From the NCBI GenBank assembly GCA_019242395.1, contig JAFAVP010000246.1, positions 1-37,818 on the forward strand: a stretch of DNA of 37,818 bases, given 5' to 3'. Both the position numbers and the translations under genes were made by a program. This document shows, one piece after another, positions 8,940 through 17,152 of the stretch. The notes below the pieces were generated by a model. It saw nothing but the letters and a program-made list of their open reading frames with translations, was not told where the DNA came from and searched no databases. Within the stretch, counting starts at the first letter, position 1; each line of letters starts with the position of its first letter. Source of the DNA: Alphaproteobacteria bacterium (GTDB lineage: Bacteria > Pseudomonadota > Alphaproteobacteria > Micropepsales > Micropepsaceae).

Positions 8940-9307
8940 TGACGGTTACGGTGCGTCACCGCTCCCCGAAAGGCCGAATACGGATCGAAGGGGGCAGGAG
9001 GCGGATCGCCGTTCGCCACAAGCATTGTGCCCAGAGCATTTGCCAGGTCCTCGACATCTTCGCGGCTCGCACCTTTCAGCCGGTCGCCCAGAATGGAGGC
9101 CGACGCCTGGGTCAGCACGCAGGCTTTCGCCTCCTGCGCAATGGCTACGACGCGTCCTTGGGCGTCAGTTTCCAGATCGATGACCACCTTATCGCCGCAG
9201 GCGGGGTTATGCGCTGTGCCTGTGACGGTAGGGCTTGGCAGGCGTCCGGCGCCGTGCGCATCGGCGGCCAGCCGCAAGATTTCCTTGCGATAAAGGGGGT
9301 CGCTCAC
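8870..9307 (-). CDS. NifU/IscU-like Fe-S cluster scaffold protein
   Basis: A 145-residue protein of the NifU N-terminal/IscU family, which holds nascent iron-sulfur clusters before transfer to apoproteins. The three ligand cysteines are C37 ('NPACGDK', with the conserved D39), C63 ('AKACVLTQASAS') and C125 ('HHCVLLPIEAV'). The track starts this frame at 9649, but residues before 'SDPLYRKEI' are an out-of-frame reading of the upstream gene. The real start is the GTG at 9307, which overlaps the stop of the MocA fusion by 4 nt (GTGA), implying translational coupling. It lacks the HscA-binding LPPVK motif of true IscU and sits outside any isc or suf cluster. Being coupled to a molybdenum-cofactor gene suggests, as inference, service to the 2Fe-2S subunit of a molybdenum hydroxylase. 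Confidence 0.85.
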   Translation of the reverse strand: MSDPLYRKEILRLAADAHGAGRLPSPTVTGTAHNPACGDKVVIDLETDAQGRVVAIAQEAKACVLTQASASILGDRLKGASREDVEDLANALGTMLVANGDPPPAPFDPYSAFRGAVTHRNRHHCVLLPIEAVLDAFDKAANQLE

Positions 9308-10908
9308 GGGTGCGCCTTGCGATAGGCGGCAAGGTCTTCCGGTGTATCGATGTCGATCAACGGTGCTTCGCTGCCCGCGTCTACCTCGTGCACCAATTCC
9401 GGATAGCTGCCGATCAGCCCGCGCGCGCCAACATCGCCCTCGATGGCTTCGATTTCCTCGAAGAAGCGCCGCGCGAACAACACCGGGTTGCCGCGCTTTC
9501 CGCCGCGTGTGGCCACGCAGATCGCGCGTCCTGCCGCGGGATCGAAAGCGGCGATCAATTTCTCGATCAGGCTCGTACTCACATCCGGCATATCGCCGAG
9601 AACGATGACGGCGCCGTCGCAATCGTCCGGGAGCGAGCGCAGGCCGCATTTCAACGAACTACTTAGCCCATGCGCGAAGTCGGGATTGTACACAAACTGA
9701 ACCGCATGACCGGCGAGCGCAGACCTTACGTGCTGAGCGTCGTTGCCAGTGACGACTGCAACCGGATGGGCGGAACTGGCCTGCACCGCCTCCACCACGC
9801 GCCGGATCATCGGCTTGCCTTCGATCTCCACCAGTAGCTTGTTGGCACCCATCCGCGAAGATGCCCCGGCACCGAGCACAATTCCGCCGATCTTCGGCGC
9901 CCTTGCAACTGCGGGTTCATCACGGGGTTGCGGCCGCGTGGGAATCTCCATCAGCAGTCCGCCCACTCCCATCCGTGAGATGTCTTTGCTTGTGACGTTG
10001 AAGCCAGCTGCGAGCCGCCACAGAACGAAATCGAAGCCGTTCAGTTTCGGGGACCGTGCACAGCCGGGCAATCCAATCACATCGGCGGCACCGATTTTGC
10101 CGATGAGTAGAAGGTTGCCGGGATCGACCGGCATCCCAAAGCGCTCGACCCTCCCACCTGTATTTTCGATTGCGGCCGGGACAACATCGCCGCGATCTTG
10201 AATCGCGCTGACGCCGAACACGAGCACGAGATCCGCCGCTGATGGGACTTCGCGCAGGGCACCGCTCAGCGCCTGCCGGTCGTGTGCCGTTTCACGCTCG
10301 CTGACGAGCTTCGAACCGATGCTCTTCACGCGCGCGCGAATGGCGCTGCGCGTTTTCTCGAGCAGGGCAGGGCGGGTGCCTGGAAGTGTCGTCAGAACAA
10401 CCGCAACATTGCGTGGCCGGAACGCAGCCACTTGGAGAGCAGGCTTCTGCAACACTTCCTCAATCTTCTCGAGGACGATCGCGTCCACGGCAAACGGGAT
10501 CACCTTGACGGTTGCGATCATCTGCCGGGGGGATACGCGTGCGAACGGCGGCAGCGTTGCCAACGTGAGCGACTCGTCGATGGAGTTGACGGCGTCGATG
10601 CACTCCGCATTTATCGAAACCAGTCCGTCCGCGGCCGCGAACAGGTTGGCGCGGCCGGTGAAGGCGGCACCGATGCGCACATTTTCGCCCGCCAGCCTCG
10701 CCGCAAGGCGTGCCGCTGCCTCGTCTTCCGGAACATCGCCTGCATCAAGCCGCGCCACGACGATCTTTTCGATGCCCGCGGTGCGCAGCAGTGAGATATC
10801 GGCGTCGGTCAGCAGATGTCCCTTCTTGAAGATGCGCTCGGGCGTTCGCACCGAATGTGCGACGAGCGAGCCGACAGCGTCGCCGACGGAAATGGAGCCA
10901 AATTGCAT
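9304..10908 (-). CDS. Molybdopterin-binding / MocA-type cytidylyltransferase fusion
   Basis: A 534-residue two-domain protein. Residues about 1-335 resemble a MoeA/MogA-like molybdopterin-binding domain ('VLVFGVSAIQDRGDVVPAAIENTGG'). Residues about 341-534 form a nucleotidyltransferase domain with the P-loop-like motif 'IVLGAGASSRMGANKLLVEIEGKPMI' and 'VIVLGDMPDVS'. The AGASSRMGxxKL form matches MocA (CTP:molybdopterin cytidylyltransferase), which makes the MCD cofactor used by xanthine-oxidase-family enzymes, rather than GTP-using MobA. It starts 9 bp after the histidine kinase and ends overlapping the scaffold gene by 4 nt. Its likely client, a Cox-type hydroxylase cluster, lies 4 kb away at 14028-17002 on the same strand. 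CTP preference is inferred from motif similarity only. Confidence 0.85.
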   Translation of the reverse strand: MQFGSISVGDAVGSLVAHSVRTPERIFKKGHLLTDADISLLRTAGIEKIVVARLDAGDVPEDEAAARLAARLAGENVRIGAAFTGRANLFAAADGLVSINAECIDAVNSIDESLTLATLPPFARVSPRQMIATVKVIPFAVDAIVLEKIEEVLQKPALQVAAFRPRNVAVVLTTLPGTRPALLEKTRSAIRARVKSIGSKLVSERETAHDRQALSGALREVPSAADLVLVFGVSAIQDRGDVVPAAIENTGGRVERFGMPVDPGNLLLIGKIGAADVIGLPGCARSPKLNGFDFVLWRLAAGFNVTSKDISRMGVGGLLMEIPTRPQPRDEPAVARAPKIGGIVLGAGASSRMGANKLLVEIEGKPMIRRVVEAVQASSAHPVAVVTGNDAQHVRSALAGHAVQFVYNPDFAHGLSSSLKCGLRSLPDDCDGAVIVLGDMPDVSTSLIEKLIAAFDPAAGRAICVATRGGKRGNPVLFARRFFEEIEAIEGDVGARGLIGSYPELVHEVDAGSEAPLIDIDTPEDLAAYRKAHP

Positions 10909-10917
10909 GAGAACAGA

Positions 10918-12267
10918 TTACGCGGGCGAAGCTTCCCGCGGCAAACAAAGACGCGCGCGCAATCCGCCTTCCGCACGATTCTCCAGGGTGATGGTGCCGC
11001 CATGCCCTTGCGCAATCGCCTTTACCAGCGTCAGTCCAAGCCCGGTTCCGCCCGTCTCGCTGCTGCGCGATCCTTCAAGCCTCACGAATGGCTCGAACAC
11101 CCGCGCCCTATCGCTTTCGGGAATGCCCGGGCCCTCATCGTCGACGATCAGGTCGTAGGTGTTCGCCGTCTTTTCGAGATGCACCTCCGCCTTCTTGCCG
11201 TAGGCGATGGCGTTCTCGATCAGGTTGCGTGCCGCGCGGCGGATTTCGTTCGGCCGGCAGGTGAGCGGCGCCGCGCCATGCGTTTCCCACGTCACGGGCT
11301 TTCCAAGCTCTTCGAGATCGGCACACAGGCTTTCCACCAGAGCCGCCAAATCGATGCGGCGCATCTGTTCCCAGCCCACGCCTTTGGCTGCTGACAGCAC
11401 GGCTTCCGTGAGTTCCTGGAGTTCTTCGATGTTCTTGGTCAGACGCTCGCGCGTGTCGGCATCGTCGACGAACTCCGTGTTGATGCGCATAGCCGTGATG
11501 GGCGTGCGAAGGTCATGGCCAACAGCGGACAACAGCTGACGCTGGCTCTCCATGGTGCGGCTGACCTGATCGGTCATGGCATTGAAGGCTGCCGCCGCGC
11601 GGCGCACATCTTCCGGCCCCAGTTCCGGCACCCGTGGCGCGGTGCCGCCGCGTGCGACCTCGGTTGCGGCCCCCGCCAGCTTGGACAGAGGCCGGGCGAC
11701 TCTCCGGGCGAGCAATCCGGCCGCGAGCGCGGTCACTACCGTGGCAACCATAGCGGCCGCGATGGACTGAACCGGCCAGGACGGTGGTGGGGTTTCGAAA
11801 AATGTGGTGATCAACTGCGTCCCACGAACAAGCGGGATCGTTATTTCAGTTACCGAGACCGGCGAGCGCGGGCGCTTCTTCTCTTCGGCGGTTGGTGAGC
11901 GAAGCTTCACCAGGACGGTCCGGCGTGTCTTCGCCTTGGGGAGAAGGCCCTGAATGCGGGCGGCAAGCGGTCGCTCGGCGTCGGACATCGCCGCCTCTGG
12001 CGCGCGGCCGTGCCGAATGCGAAAATCCCAAACATTCGAACTTAGGGCATGCGCGGCATTCTCCCGCTGCTTGGCGGGGATGGAAGCAAGCAGTGTCGAG
12101 GCCGAGACGGCCCGATCGATCAGGCGCTCGGTCATCGAGCTTTGAGTCAGCTGCTGCTGGCCGAGTTCGAACCAGATCGCCACCGCGAGGTTCGAGATGA
12201 GGACTGCGGCCGCCGTAACGATGACGAGCTGGGCGGCGAGGGTCCGCGGCCACAGGCGGAGCGTCAT
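10918..12267 (-). CDS. Sensor histidine kinase
   Basis: A 449-residue membrane kinase. The start is the ATG at 12267, overlapping the response-regulator stop by 4 nt (ATGA); the track start at 12309 would read into that gene. Two membrane segments, about residues 10-33 and 166-187, flank a periplasmic sensor region of roughly 130 residues with no recognised fold. A HAMP linker follows ('RRVARPLSKLAGAATEVARGG'), then the HisKA box 'SAVGHDLRTPITAM' with phospho-acceptor H251. The ATPase part has the N box 'RNLIENAIAYG', G1 'DDEGPGIPE' and G2 'GTGLGLTLVKAIAQGHGG'. It pairs with the adjacent OmpR-type regulator. The signal is unknown. Tight linkage to molybdenum-cofactor and Fe-S genes hints, but does not show, that the system controls them. 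Confidence 0.93.
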   Translation of the reverse strand: MTLRLWPRTLAAQLVIVTAAAVLISNLAVAIWFELGQQQLTQSSMTERLIDRAVSASTLLASIPAKQRENAAHALSSNVWDFRIRHGRAPEAAMSDAERPLAARIQGLLPKAKTRRTVLVKLRSPTAEEKKRPRSPVSVTEITIPLVRGTQLITTFFETPPPSWPVQSIAAAMVATVVTALAAGLLARRVARPLSKLAGAATEVARGGTAPRVPELGPEDVRRAAAAFNAMTDQVSRTMESQRQLLSAVGHDLRTPITAMRINTEFVDDADTRERLTKNIEELQELTEAVLSAAKGVGWEQMRRIDLAALVESLCADLEELGKPVTWETHGAAPLTCRPNEIRRAARNLIENAIAYGKKAEVHLEKTANTYDLIVDDEGPGIPESDRARVFEPFVRLEGSRSSETGGTGLGLTLVKAIAQGHGGTITLENRAEGGLRARLCLPREASPA

Positions 12268-12992
12268 TCGAATTGCGGCTCGGCCGCGAACATGTAGCCA
12301 CCGCCCCACACGGTTTTGATGTAGCGGGGATTCTTCGGATCGGGTTCCAGCTTGCGGCGTAGCCGGCTCACATGATTGTCGATGCTGCGGTCGAACAATT
12401 CGGCATCACGGCCCTTCGTGAGATCGAGGAGCTGGTTGCGCGTCAGCGCAATTTTCGGCCGCTCGATCAGGGCTCGCAACAGGCTGAACTCACCGCTGGA
12501 CAGGGGGGTTGCGACCCCATCGGCTCCAACCAGTTCCCGCTGCCCAGTGTCGAGCGTCCAGTCTCCGAAGCGGATGCGTTCCGCCTCCGGCGGTTTCTGC
12601 CGCGGCGGCAGCGCCTGTGTGCGCCGGAGCACGGCGGCAATTCGAGCGATCAGCTCGCGCGGGCTGAACGGCTTCGCTATGTAGTCGTCAGCGCCCATTT
12701 CGAGCCCGATGATGCGATCCACTTCCTCACCCCGCGCCGTGAGCAGGATCACCGGCGTTTGCCCCGTTTCGCGGATCGAGCGGCAAAGGCTCAGGCCATC
12801 CTCGCCTGGCATCATGATGTCGAGCACCACGAGATCGATGCCCGAGCTGCGCAAAATCTTGCGCGCCGCCATCGCCTCTGGAGCCGTCGTGGTGCGGTAG
12901 CCATGCTCCCGGAGATACCGGGCCAGCGGCTCGCGGATATCGCGGGCGTCCTCCACGATCAGAATGTGCGGCTTGGCCTCTTCCCGAACCAT
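12264..12992 (-). CDS. OmpR-family response regulator
   Basis: A 242-residue two-domain regulator. The receiver domain (about 8-122) has the phosphorylated D58 in 'LVVLDIMMPGEDG', T85 and K107 ('YIAKPFSPREL'). The winged-helix DNA-binding domain (about 140-237) ends 'NPRYIKTVWGGGYMFAAE'. The start is the ATG at 12992 with GGAG about 8 nt upstream; the track's extra 34 N-terminal residues are Arg/Pro-rich and unlike the family. It heads a four-gene minus-strand run (regulator, kinase, MocA fusion, scaffold) with spacings of -4, +9 and -4 nt. It is divergent from the EF-hand gene, so the 177-bp region between them probably carries its binding site. The target genes are not known. Confidence 0.93.
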   Translation of the reverse strand: MVREEAKPHILIVEDARDIREPLARYLREHGYRTTTAPEAMAARKILRSSGIDLVVLDIMMPGEDGLSLCRSIRETGQTPVILLTARGEEVDRIIGLEMGADDYIAKPFSPRELIARIAAVLRRTQALPPRQKPPEAERIRFGDWTLDTGQRELVGADGVATPLSSGEFSLLRALIERPKIALTRNQLLDLTKGRDAELFDRSIDNHVSRLRRKLEPDPKNPRYIKTVWGGGYMFAAEPQFE

Positions 12993-13169
12993 AAGTCGGC
13001 TCCCGACGAGACGATGCGGCGGCGCAGGCGCTCGTGCAATGGCATTTGTCGCAAATCGTCGCTGGACCGCAGGGACCTTCAGCAATGCGACCATTTGCAG
13101 GCCTCAAGACAAAGCTTCGCGACACGGCTCCGTTTATGTAAGGTCGTAGAGAGACAAGGGGGGATAATC

Positions 13170-14021
13170 ATGCGGAGCTTCATTCGCTACGGTCTGATCG
13201 CAGGCGCGGTAGTCACCGCCGCAATTGGGGTAGCAGGCGCTGGAATGCAGAACCATCCGGCACCGGTCAATTCCCGCCAGGGCGGCCACCTGCAGCAGCC
13301 GCGCGGTCATGGCCGGGGCGGTCAGCGGTTCCTTGGCGAGTATGACCTCAACCATGATGGAAAGGTCACGCGGGATGAGTTCAACAAGGCCACGGCGCAG
13401 CAATTCGCTCAGGCGGGACATGGCGCCAAGTTCCTGACCGCAGCACAGTACGAGGCGTTCCGGACGCGAACCCTGCATCAGCATGCGGATCAGATTTTCC
13501 GCCGGGCCGACTGGAATTCAGACGGCAAGCTGACCTTCGATGAGTTTGCCAACCCCATCCGGGCGAGCTTTGCGCGAGCGGACCGGCAATCGGCTGGCGC
13601 GATCTTATGCCATCCGAGAAGCGGGGACAACGGGCAGTCGTCCGGACAGCCGCACAGGCGGCGCGGTGGGTCGCGAGGCGTTGGCGCCTTTTGCGCCCGC
13701 GACGACCTGAACCACGATGGCAGGATCACCCGTGCAGAGTTGGATCAGGCACTGCATCAGCAGTTTGCGTCGGTGGCCAAGGGTGGGTCTATGACCAAGG
13801 AGCAATTCGAGGCCATGCAGCATTCCCGCGCGGAAGCCACCAGCGGACGAACCTTCGGACGGATCGACAGCGACGGTGATGGCAAGGTCAGCCTGCAGGA
13901 ATTCACGGCGTACCAGCAGCGGACCTTTACCCGCATGGACGAGAATGGCGACGGCACAATCACCCGCGATGAGATGAGCTCGCGCCGGAACTATGCCTCG
14001 CACTCGAGCAACCGGACGTAA
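13170..14021 (+). CDS. Exported protein with five EF-hand calcium loops
   Basis: A 283-residue protein. The track ORF (from 12372) is far too long because its first 266 residues are antisense to the response regulator. The real start is the ATG at 13170, preceded by AAGGGGGGAT and followed by a signal peptide ('MRSFIRYGLIAGAVVTAAIGVAGAGM'). Five canonical EF-hand loops are visible, each D-x-(N/D)-x-D-G and ending in Glu: residues 59-70, 114-125, 179-190, 233-244 and 257-268. They fall as two pairs plus one, separated by a basic Gln/Arg/Ser-rich linker (about 138-172). It should bind calcium outside the cytoplasmic membrane; a further role is unknown. It stands alone between the two molybdenum-related clusters and is divergent from the two-component system, which could regulate it. 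Confidence 0.88.
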   Translation: MRSFIRYGLIAGAVVTAAIGVAGAGMQNHPAPVNSRQGGHLQQPRGHGRGGQRFLGEYDLNHDGKVTRDEFNKATAQQFAQAGHGAKFLTAAQYEAFRTRTLHQHADQIFRRADWNSDGKLTFDEFANPIRASFARADRQSAGAILCHPRSGDNGQSSGQPHRRRGGSRGVGAFCARDDLNHDGRITRAELDQALHQQFASVAKGGSMTKEQFEAMQHSRAEATSGRTFGRIDSDGDGKVSLQEFTAYQQRTFTRMDENGDGTITRDEMSSRRNYASHSSNRT

Positions 14022-14027
14022 GCCCGG

Positions 14028-14738
14028 TCAGGCTGTAGCGCGGGCGGCGGATGGTTCCGAAGCGCCGCCCGTGCGCAGCTGCAGTGTTATTTCTGCCAGA
14101 ATGGCGATGGCGATCTCCGCGGGCGAGCGGGCGCCTATAGCGAGGCCGACGGGGCCGTGTATGCGGTCGATTTCGACGGCCGAAAATCCATGCTGCGTTA
14201 GCCGTTCCCGACGCGCGGCGTGCGTTCTCTTCGAGCCCAGCGCGCCGATGTAGAAGCACTGGGAATTCAGTGCTGCTGTCAGAGCCGGATCGTCCACCTT
14301 GGGATCGTGTGTGAGCGCGACCAGCGCGCTGCGCAGGCCCAGCGGCGCCGTTGCCAACGCTGCGTCCGGCCAGTCGTGCGAAATGGGGACGTCTGGGAAG
14401 CGTTCTGGCGTCGCGAAAGCTGTGCGAGGATCGATCACCCGGACGCCGTAGCCGGCCAACTTCGCGATTTCGCATAACGGCTGGGCGATATGCACTGCCC
14501 CTACGATCGCCAGGTCCAGCGGCGGATTGTAGACCCTCAGAAACCAGTGGCGGCCTTCGATCTCTGCGGTGCCGCTCTGATCGGCGCGCGCAGCTTTCGC
14601 TGCCTCCTGGCCAAGCGGCGATGTGTCGGTCGCCGGATCGACAAGCCGCTCCTCACCAGAGGAAGTGTTGAGGGCCCGCACGACGGCTCTGCCGTTCCGG
14701 CGCGCCTCATCGAGGGCGACTAGAGTTTCGCGCTTCAT
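14028..14738 (-). CDS. XdhC family protein, C-terminal (Rossmann) half
   Basis: A 236-residue protein matching the C-terminal part of XdhC/CoxF-type molybdenum-cofactor insertion proteins. The N-terminal stretch is followed by a Rossmann-like domain beginning 'LDLAIVGAVHIAQPLCEIAKLAGYGVRVIDPRTAFA'. It continues with 'ALVALTHDPKVDDPAL' and 'CFYIGALGSKRTHAARRERL', and closes with 'HGPVGLAIGARSPAEIAIAILAEI', all diagnostic of XdhC_C. Proteins of this family bind and sulfurate MCD cofactor before insertion into the hydroxylase. The start is the ATG at 14738, overlapping the preceding gene's stop by 4 nt (ATGA); the track start at 14972 is within that gene. The XdhC N- and C-domains are encoded by two coupled genes here rather than one. 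It ends 6 bp from the convergent EF-hand gene. Confidence 0.9.
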   Translation of the reverse strand: MKRETLVALDEARRNGRAVVRALNTSSGEERLVDPATDTSPLGQEAAKAARADQSGTAEIEGRHWFLRVYNPPLDLAIVGAVHIAQPLCEIAKLAGYGVRVIDPRTAFATPERFPDVPISHDWPDAALATAPLGLRSALVALTHDPKVDDPALTAALNSQCFYIGALGSKRTHAARRERLTQHGFSAVEIDRIHGPVGLAIGARSPAEIAIAILAEITLQLRTGGASEPSAARATA

Positions 14739-15049
14739 GCCATGACCGGCTCGACAAAAACTTCGATGCGGCCGCCGCAGGCGAGCCCCACGGACCATGC
14801 TTGCTCGTCGCTGACCCCGAATTCCAGCTTGCGGAGCCGCCCATCGCGCATAACCGCTTTTGCTTCCTCTATCACGGCGCCCTCCACGCAACCGCCTGAG
14901 ACGGAACCTGCGAAAGCACCATCGTCGCGCACCGCGATCTGACTGCCGGCCGGCCGGGGCGACGAGCCCCACGTTTTCACAACAGTTCCAATCGCCACGC
15001 GATGTCCCCGTTCAAGCCAGTCACGTGCGGCGGCAAGCACATCATCCAT
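14735..15049 (-). CDS. XdhC/CoxI family protein, N-terminal half
   Basis: A short protein of about 104 residues if started at the ATG at 15049 ('[37 protein letters not shown]'), the usual beginning of this family; the track start at 15082 adds 11 residues. The hallmark is 'AGSVSGGCVEGAVIEEA', followed by 'GLACGGRIEVFVEPV'. Such proteins help fit the molybdenum cofactor into CO-dehydrogenase or xanthine-dehydrogenase-like enzymes. Its start overlaps the end of the FAD-subunit gene by 8 nt and its stop overlaps the next XdhC half by 4 nt. It is therefore translated as part of a coupled chain. The split of XdhC into two genes is known in Cox-type clusters. Confidence 0.9.
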   Translation of the reverse strand: MDDVLAAARDWLERGHRVAIGTVVKTWGSSPRPAGSQIAVRDDGAFAGSVSGGCVEGAVIEEAKAVMRDGRLRKLEFGVSDEQAWSVGLACGGRIEVFVEPVMA

Positions 15050-15866
15050 GCGGTCCACCGGAGCTCCGCAGTGCGACTGCAACCGCCCTCTTCGCCAAGA
15101 CGGTTACCAAGTGGGCCCGGTACTCCGCCGAGCCATGAATGTCGGAGTTCATTCCCTCCGGCCGAATAGCGATCGAGGCGACGGCATCTGGCGCGAAGCT
15201 CTGTGCGAGCGCCGTCTCCATTTCGGACGACCGGAAGACGCAAGGCGCCGCGCCCGTGATCGCGACCCGTACTCCACCGGCGGTTTCAGCCACGAAGACG
15301 CCAACCATCGCGTAGCGGGACGCGGGATTGGCGAACTTCACATATCCCGCCCGTTTCGGAATGGGAAAGTCGACTGCCGTCAGGATTTCCGTATCTTCGA
15401 GCGCCGTCGAAAACATGCCCGTGAAGAAGTCATCGGCGCTAATGCTGCGCTGGTTTGTTCTGATAGTAGCCCCGAGTGCGAGGACGGCGGCCGGGTAATC
15501 CGCCGCCGGATCGTTGTTGGCCACCGAACCGCCGACGGTGCCCATGTGGCGCACGGCGGGATCGCCAATCTCCTCCACCAGACTGGCCAGGGCCGCAATA
15601 GCCTTGTGCACCATCTCGGAGTCCGCGACTTCAAAATGCCTGACTGCTGCACCGATCGAGATTGTGTCTCCAGCGCGGCGGATGAACGAGAGGTCGGCTA
15701 TTCTGGAAATATCGATCAAAGCCGCGGGGCTAGCGAGCCGCAACTTCATCGCGGGGATGAGGCTGTGACCCCCAGCAAGCAATTTTGCGTCTGGCAAGCG
15801 CGCTAGCAGCGCTTCGGCCTCTGCTAGCGAATTTGGGCGATGGTAGGTGAAGGGGTAGGGGATCAC
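15042..15866 (-). CDS. Molybdenum hydroxylase FAD-binding subunit (CoxM-like)
   Basis: A 274-residue medium subunit of the xanthine oxidase/CO dehydrogenase family. It binds FAD and passes electrons from the iron-sulfur subunit to the acceptor. The two FAD-binding signatures are 'AGGHSLIP' (31-38) and '[17 protein letters not shown]' (about 110-126). The start '[21 protein letters not shown]' is typical and the length is standard. It overlaps the upstream coxS-like gene by 4 nt (ATGA). The usual partner, the large molybdopterin subunit of about 750-800 residues, is not encoded next to it or anywhere in this window. The substrate (CO, purine, aldehyde or other) cannot be told from this subunit, so no firm gene symbol is given. 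Confidence 0.92.
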   Translation of the reverse strand: MIPYPFTYHRPNSLAEAEALLARLPDAKLLAGGHSLIPAMKLRLASPAALIDISRIADLSFIRRAGDTISIGAAVRHFEVADSEMVHKAIAALASLVEEIGDPAVRHMGTVGGSVANNDPAADYPAAVLALGATIRTNQRSISADDFFTGMFSTALEDTEILTAVDFPIPKRAGYVKFANPASRYAMVGVFVAETAGGVRVAITGAAPCVFRSSEMETALAQSFAPDAVASIAIRPEGMNSDIHGSAEYRAHLVTVLAKRAVAVALRSSGGPHG

Positions 15867-16336
15867 GCAGCTTCCGCCATGGTTCGTGCAGCAGCCTCAA
15901 TTGCATTGACGATGTTATGATAGCCGGTGCAGCGGCAGAGATTTCCTTCCAGCTCTTCGCGGATAGTTTGGCGGTCGAGCTGCGGCTTGCGCCGAATCAT
16001 GTCGATTGCCGTCAGGATCATGCCGGGCGTGCAGAAGCCGCACTGGAGCCCGTGATGCTCGCGGAAAGCCTCTTGCACGGGATGCAACTGGCCATCTTTC
16101 GCCACACCTTCGATGGTGACAATCTCGCTGCCAGAGGCCTGCGCAGCGAACATGGTGCAGGACTTTACCGCTCGCCCATCCAGCAGCACCACGCAGGCGC
16201 CGCACTGGCTGGTATCGCAGCCAATATGCGTGCCGGTCAGGCGTAAGTTTTCGCGAATGAAGTGCACGAGCAGCGTACGATCTTCGACGTCTGCCTCGTG
16301 TGTACTGCCGTTCACCGTCAACCGGACACCGGTCAT
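15863..16336 (-). CDS. Molybdenum hydroxylase 2Fe-2S subunit (CoxS-like)
   Basis: A 157-residue small subunit carrying two [2Fe-2S] clusters. The plant-type cluster ligands are C40, C45, C48 and C60 ('[10 protein letters not shown]' and 'KSC'). The second cluster uses C99, C102, C134 and C136 ('CGFCTPG' and 'CRCTGY'). Start: the ATG at 16336 gives '[10 protein letters not shown]', the family's normal N-terminus, and has an excellent AAGGAG ribosome site; the 12 extra residues in the track are unlikely. It transfers electrons from the molybdenum site to the FAD subunit encoded immediately downstream. It is separated by 54 nt from the coxG-like gene upstream. No Tat signal is present, consistent with a cytoplasmic enzyme. 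Confidence 0.94.
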   Translation of the reverse strand: MTGVRLTVNGSTHEADVEDRTLLVHFIRENLRLTGTHIGCDTSQCGACVVLLDGRAVKSCTMFAAQASGSEIVTIEGVAKDGQLHPVQEAFREHHGLQCGFCTPGMILTAIDMIRRKPQLDRQTIREELEGNLCRCTGYHNIVNAIEAAARTMAEAA

Positions 16337-16390
16337 TGCGTACTCCTTATGATCAGACTCTGCGCGCGGCATTGCAGCGTCAAGCGTTTG

Positions 16391-17002
16391 TCACAGCACC
16401 AAGCCGAAGAGGATCAGCAGGATGATAATGATGGCGATCAGCCCAACAACCCATATCTGAGGCGCCACGCCTTCCTGGATCGCCGGTGGCGACGATAGTT
16501 CCTGCACAACCTGCGGCGGCGAGGCCATATCGTTCGCGAGCGGCTGCTCGGAGGTGGACTCCACGGCGGTCAGTTCAGCCGCGAACCTAGCGAAGAATTC
16601 ATCCGCGATCTGCCGGGCCGCACCATCTATCAGCCGCTGCCCGACTTGCGCGAGTTTGCCGCCAACAGTCGCTTTCGCATTGTAGGTGAGTTCTGTGCCG
16701 TCGCCTTCCGGAACCAAGAGCACTTCCGCTTGCCCTTTCGCGAAGCCTGCAACTCCCCCTTGCCCCTCTCCCTTCAAGACACAGCGGTGCGGCGGATCGA
16801 GTTCGGTAAGATCGACGTTGCCTTTGAACGTCGCGCTCACCGGCCCGATCTTCAGTTTGGCGGAGCCGGAAAGCCGATTGTCGGCGGTACGTTCCAGCGT
16901 CTCGCAGCCGGGAATGCACTTCTTCAGCATCTCCGGATCATTGAGCGCCGCCCAGACGGCCGCAGGCGCCGTCGCGATGAGGTAGCGGCCGGTGAATTGC
17001 AT
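16391..17002 (-). CDS. CoxG-like SRPBCC protein with membrane anchor
   Basis: A 203-residue protein of the CO dehydrogenase subunit G family. The SRPBCC lipid/ligand-binding fold spans about 1-148 ('MQFTGRYLIATAPAAVWAALNDPEMLKKCIPGCETLE'). A proline-rich linker follows, then a single C-terminal membrane helix (about 182-203, 'WVVGLIAIIIILLILFGLVL'). CoxG in Oligotropha/Afipia recruits CO dehydrogenase to the inner membrane and has been linked to quinone delivery; the tail anchor fits that. It heads the minus-strand cluster coxG-coxS-coxM-xdhC(N)-xdhC(C). The TAGG ribosome site lies about 6 nt before the ATG. Its presence favours a Cox-type respiratory hydroxylase over a soluble xanthine dehydrogenase, though many CoxG homologs serve enzymes that do not oxidise CO. 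Confidence 0.9.
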   Translation of the reverse strand: MQFTGRYLIATAPAAVWAALNDPEMLKKCIPGCETLERTADNRLSGSAKLKIGPVSATFKGNVDLTELDPPHRCVLKGEGQGGVAGFAKGQAEVLLVPEGDGTELTYNAKATVGGKLAQVGQRLIDGAARQIADEFFARFAAELTAVESTSEQPLANDMASPPQVVQELSSPPAIQEGVAPQIWVVGLIAIIIILLILFGLVL

Positions 17003-17152
17003 TCGAACCTAGCTTCCGGGGGCGAGGGACAGTCGGTCGCAGCTTTGGTAGCGGCTTCGCCCGGTGTGGACAATGGTACCTGCGCGAATCACCCTTTGCG
17101 CTTTCGTGTCGACTGTGTAAACTTATGATATAAAAACCGATGGGGGTTCTTC

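Noticed and set aside
12372-13169. Long upstream extension of the EF-hand ORF
   Set aside because: It is antisense to the response regulator. The ATG at 13170 has a ribosome site and signal peptide.
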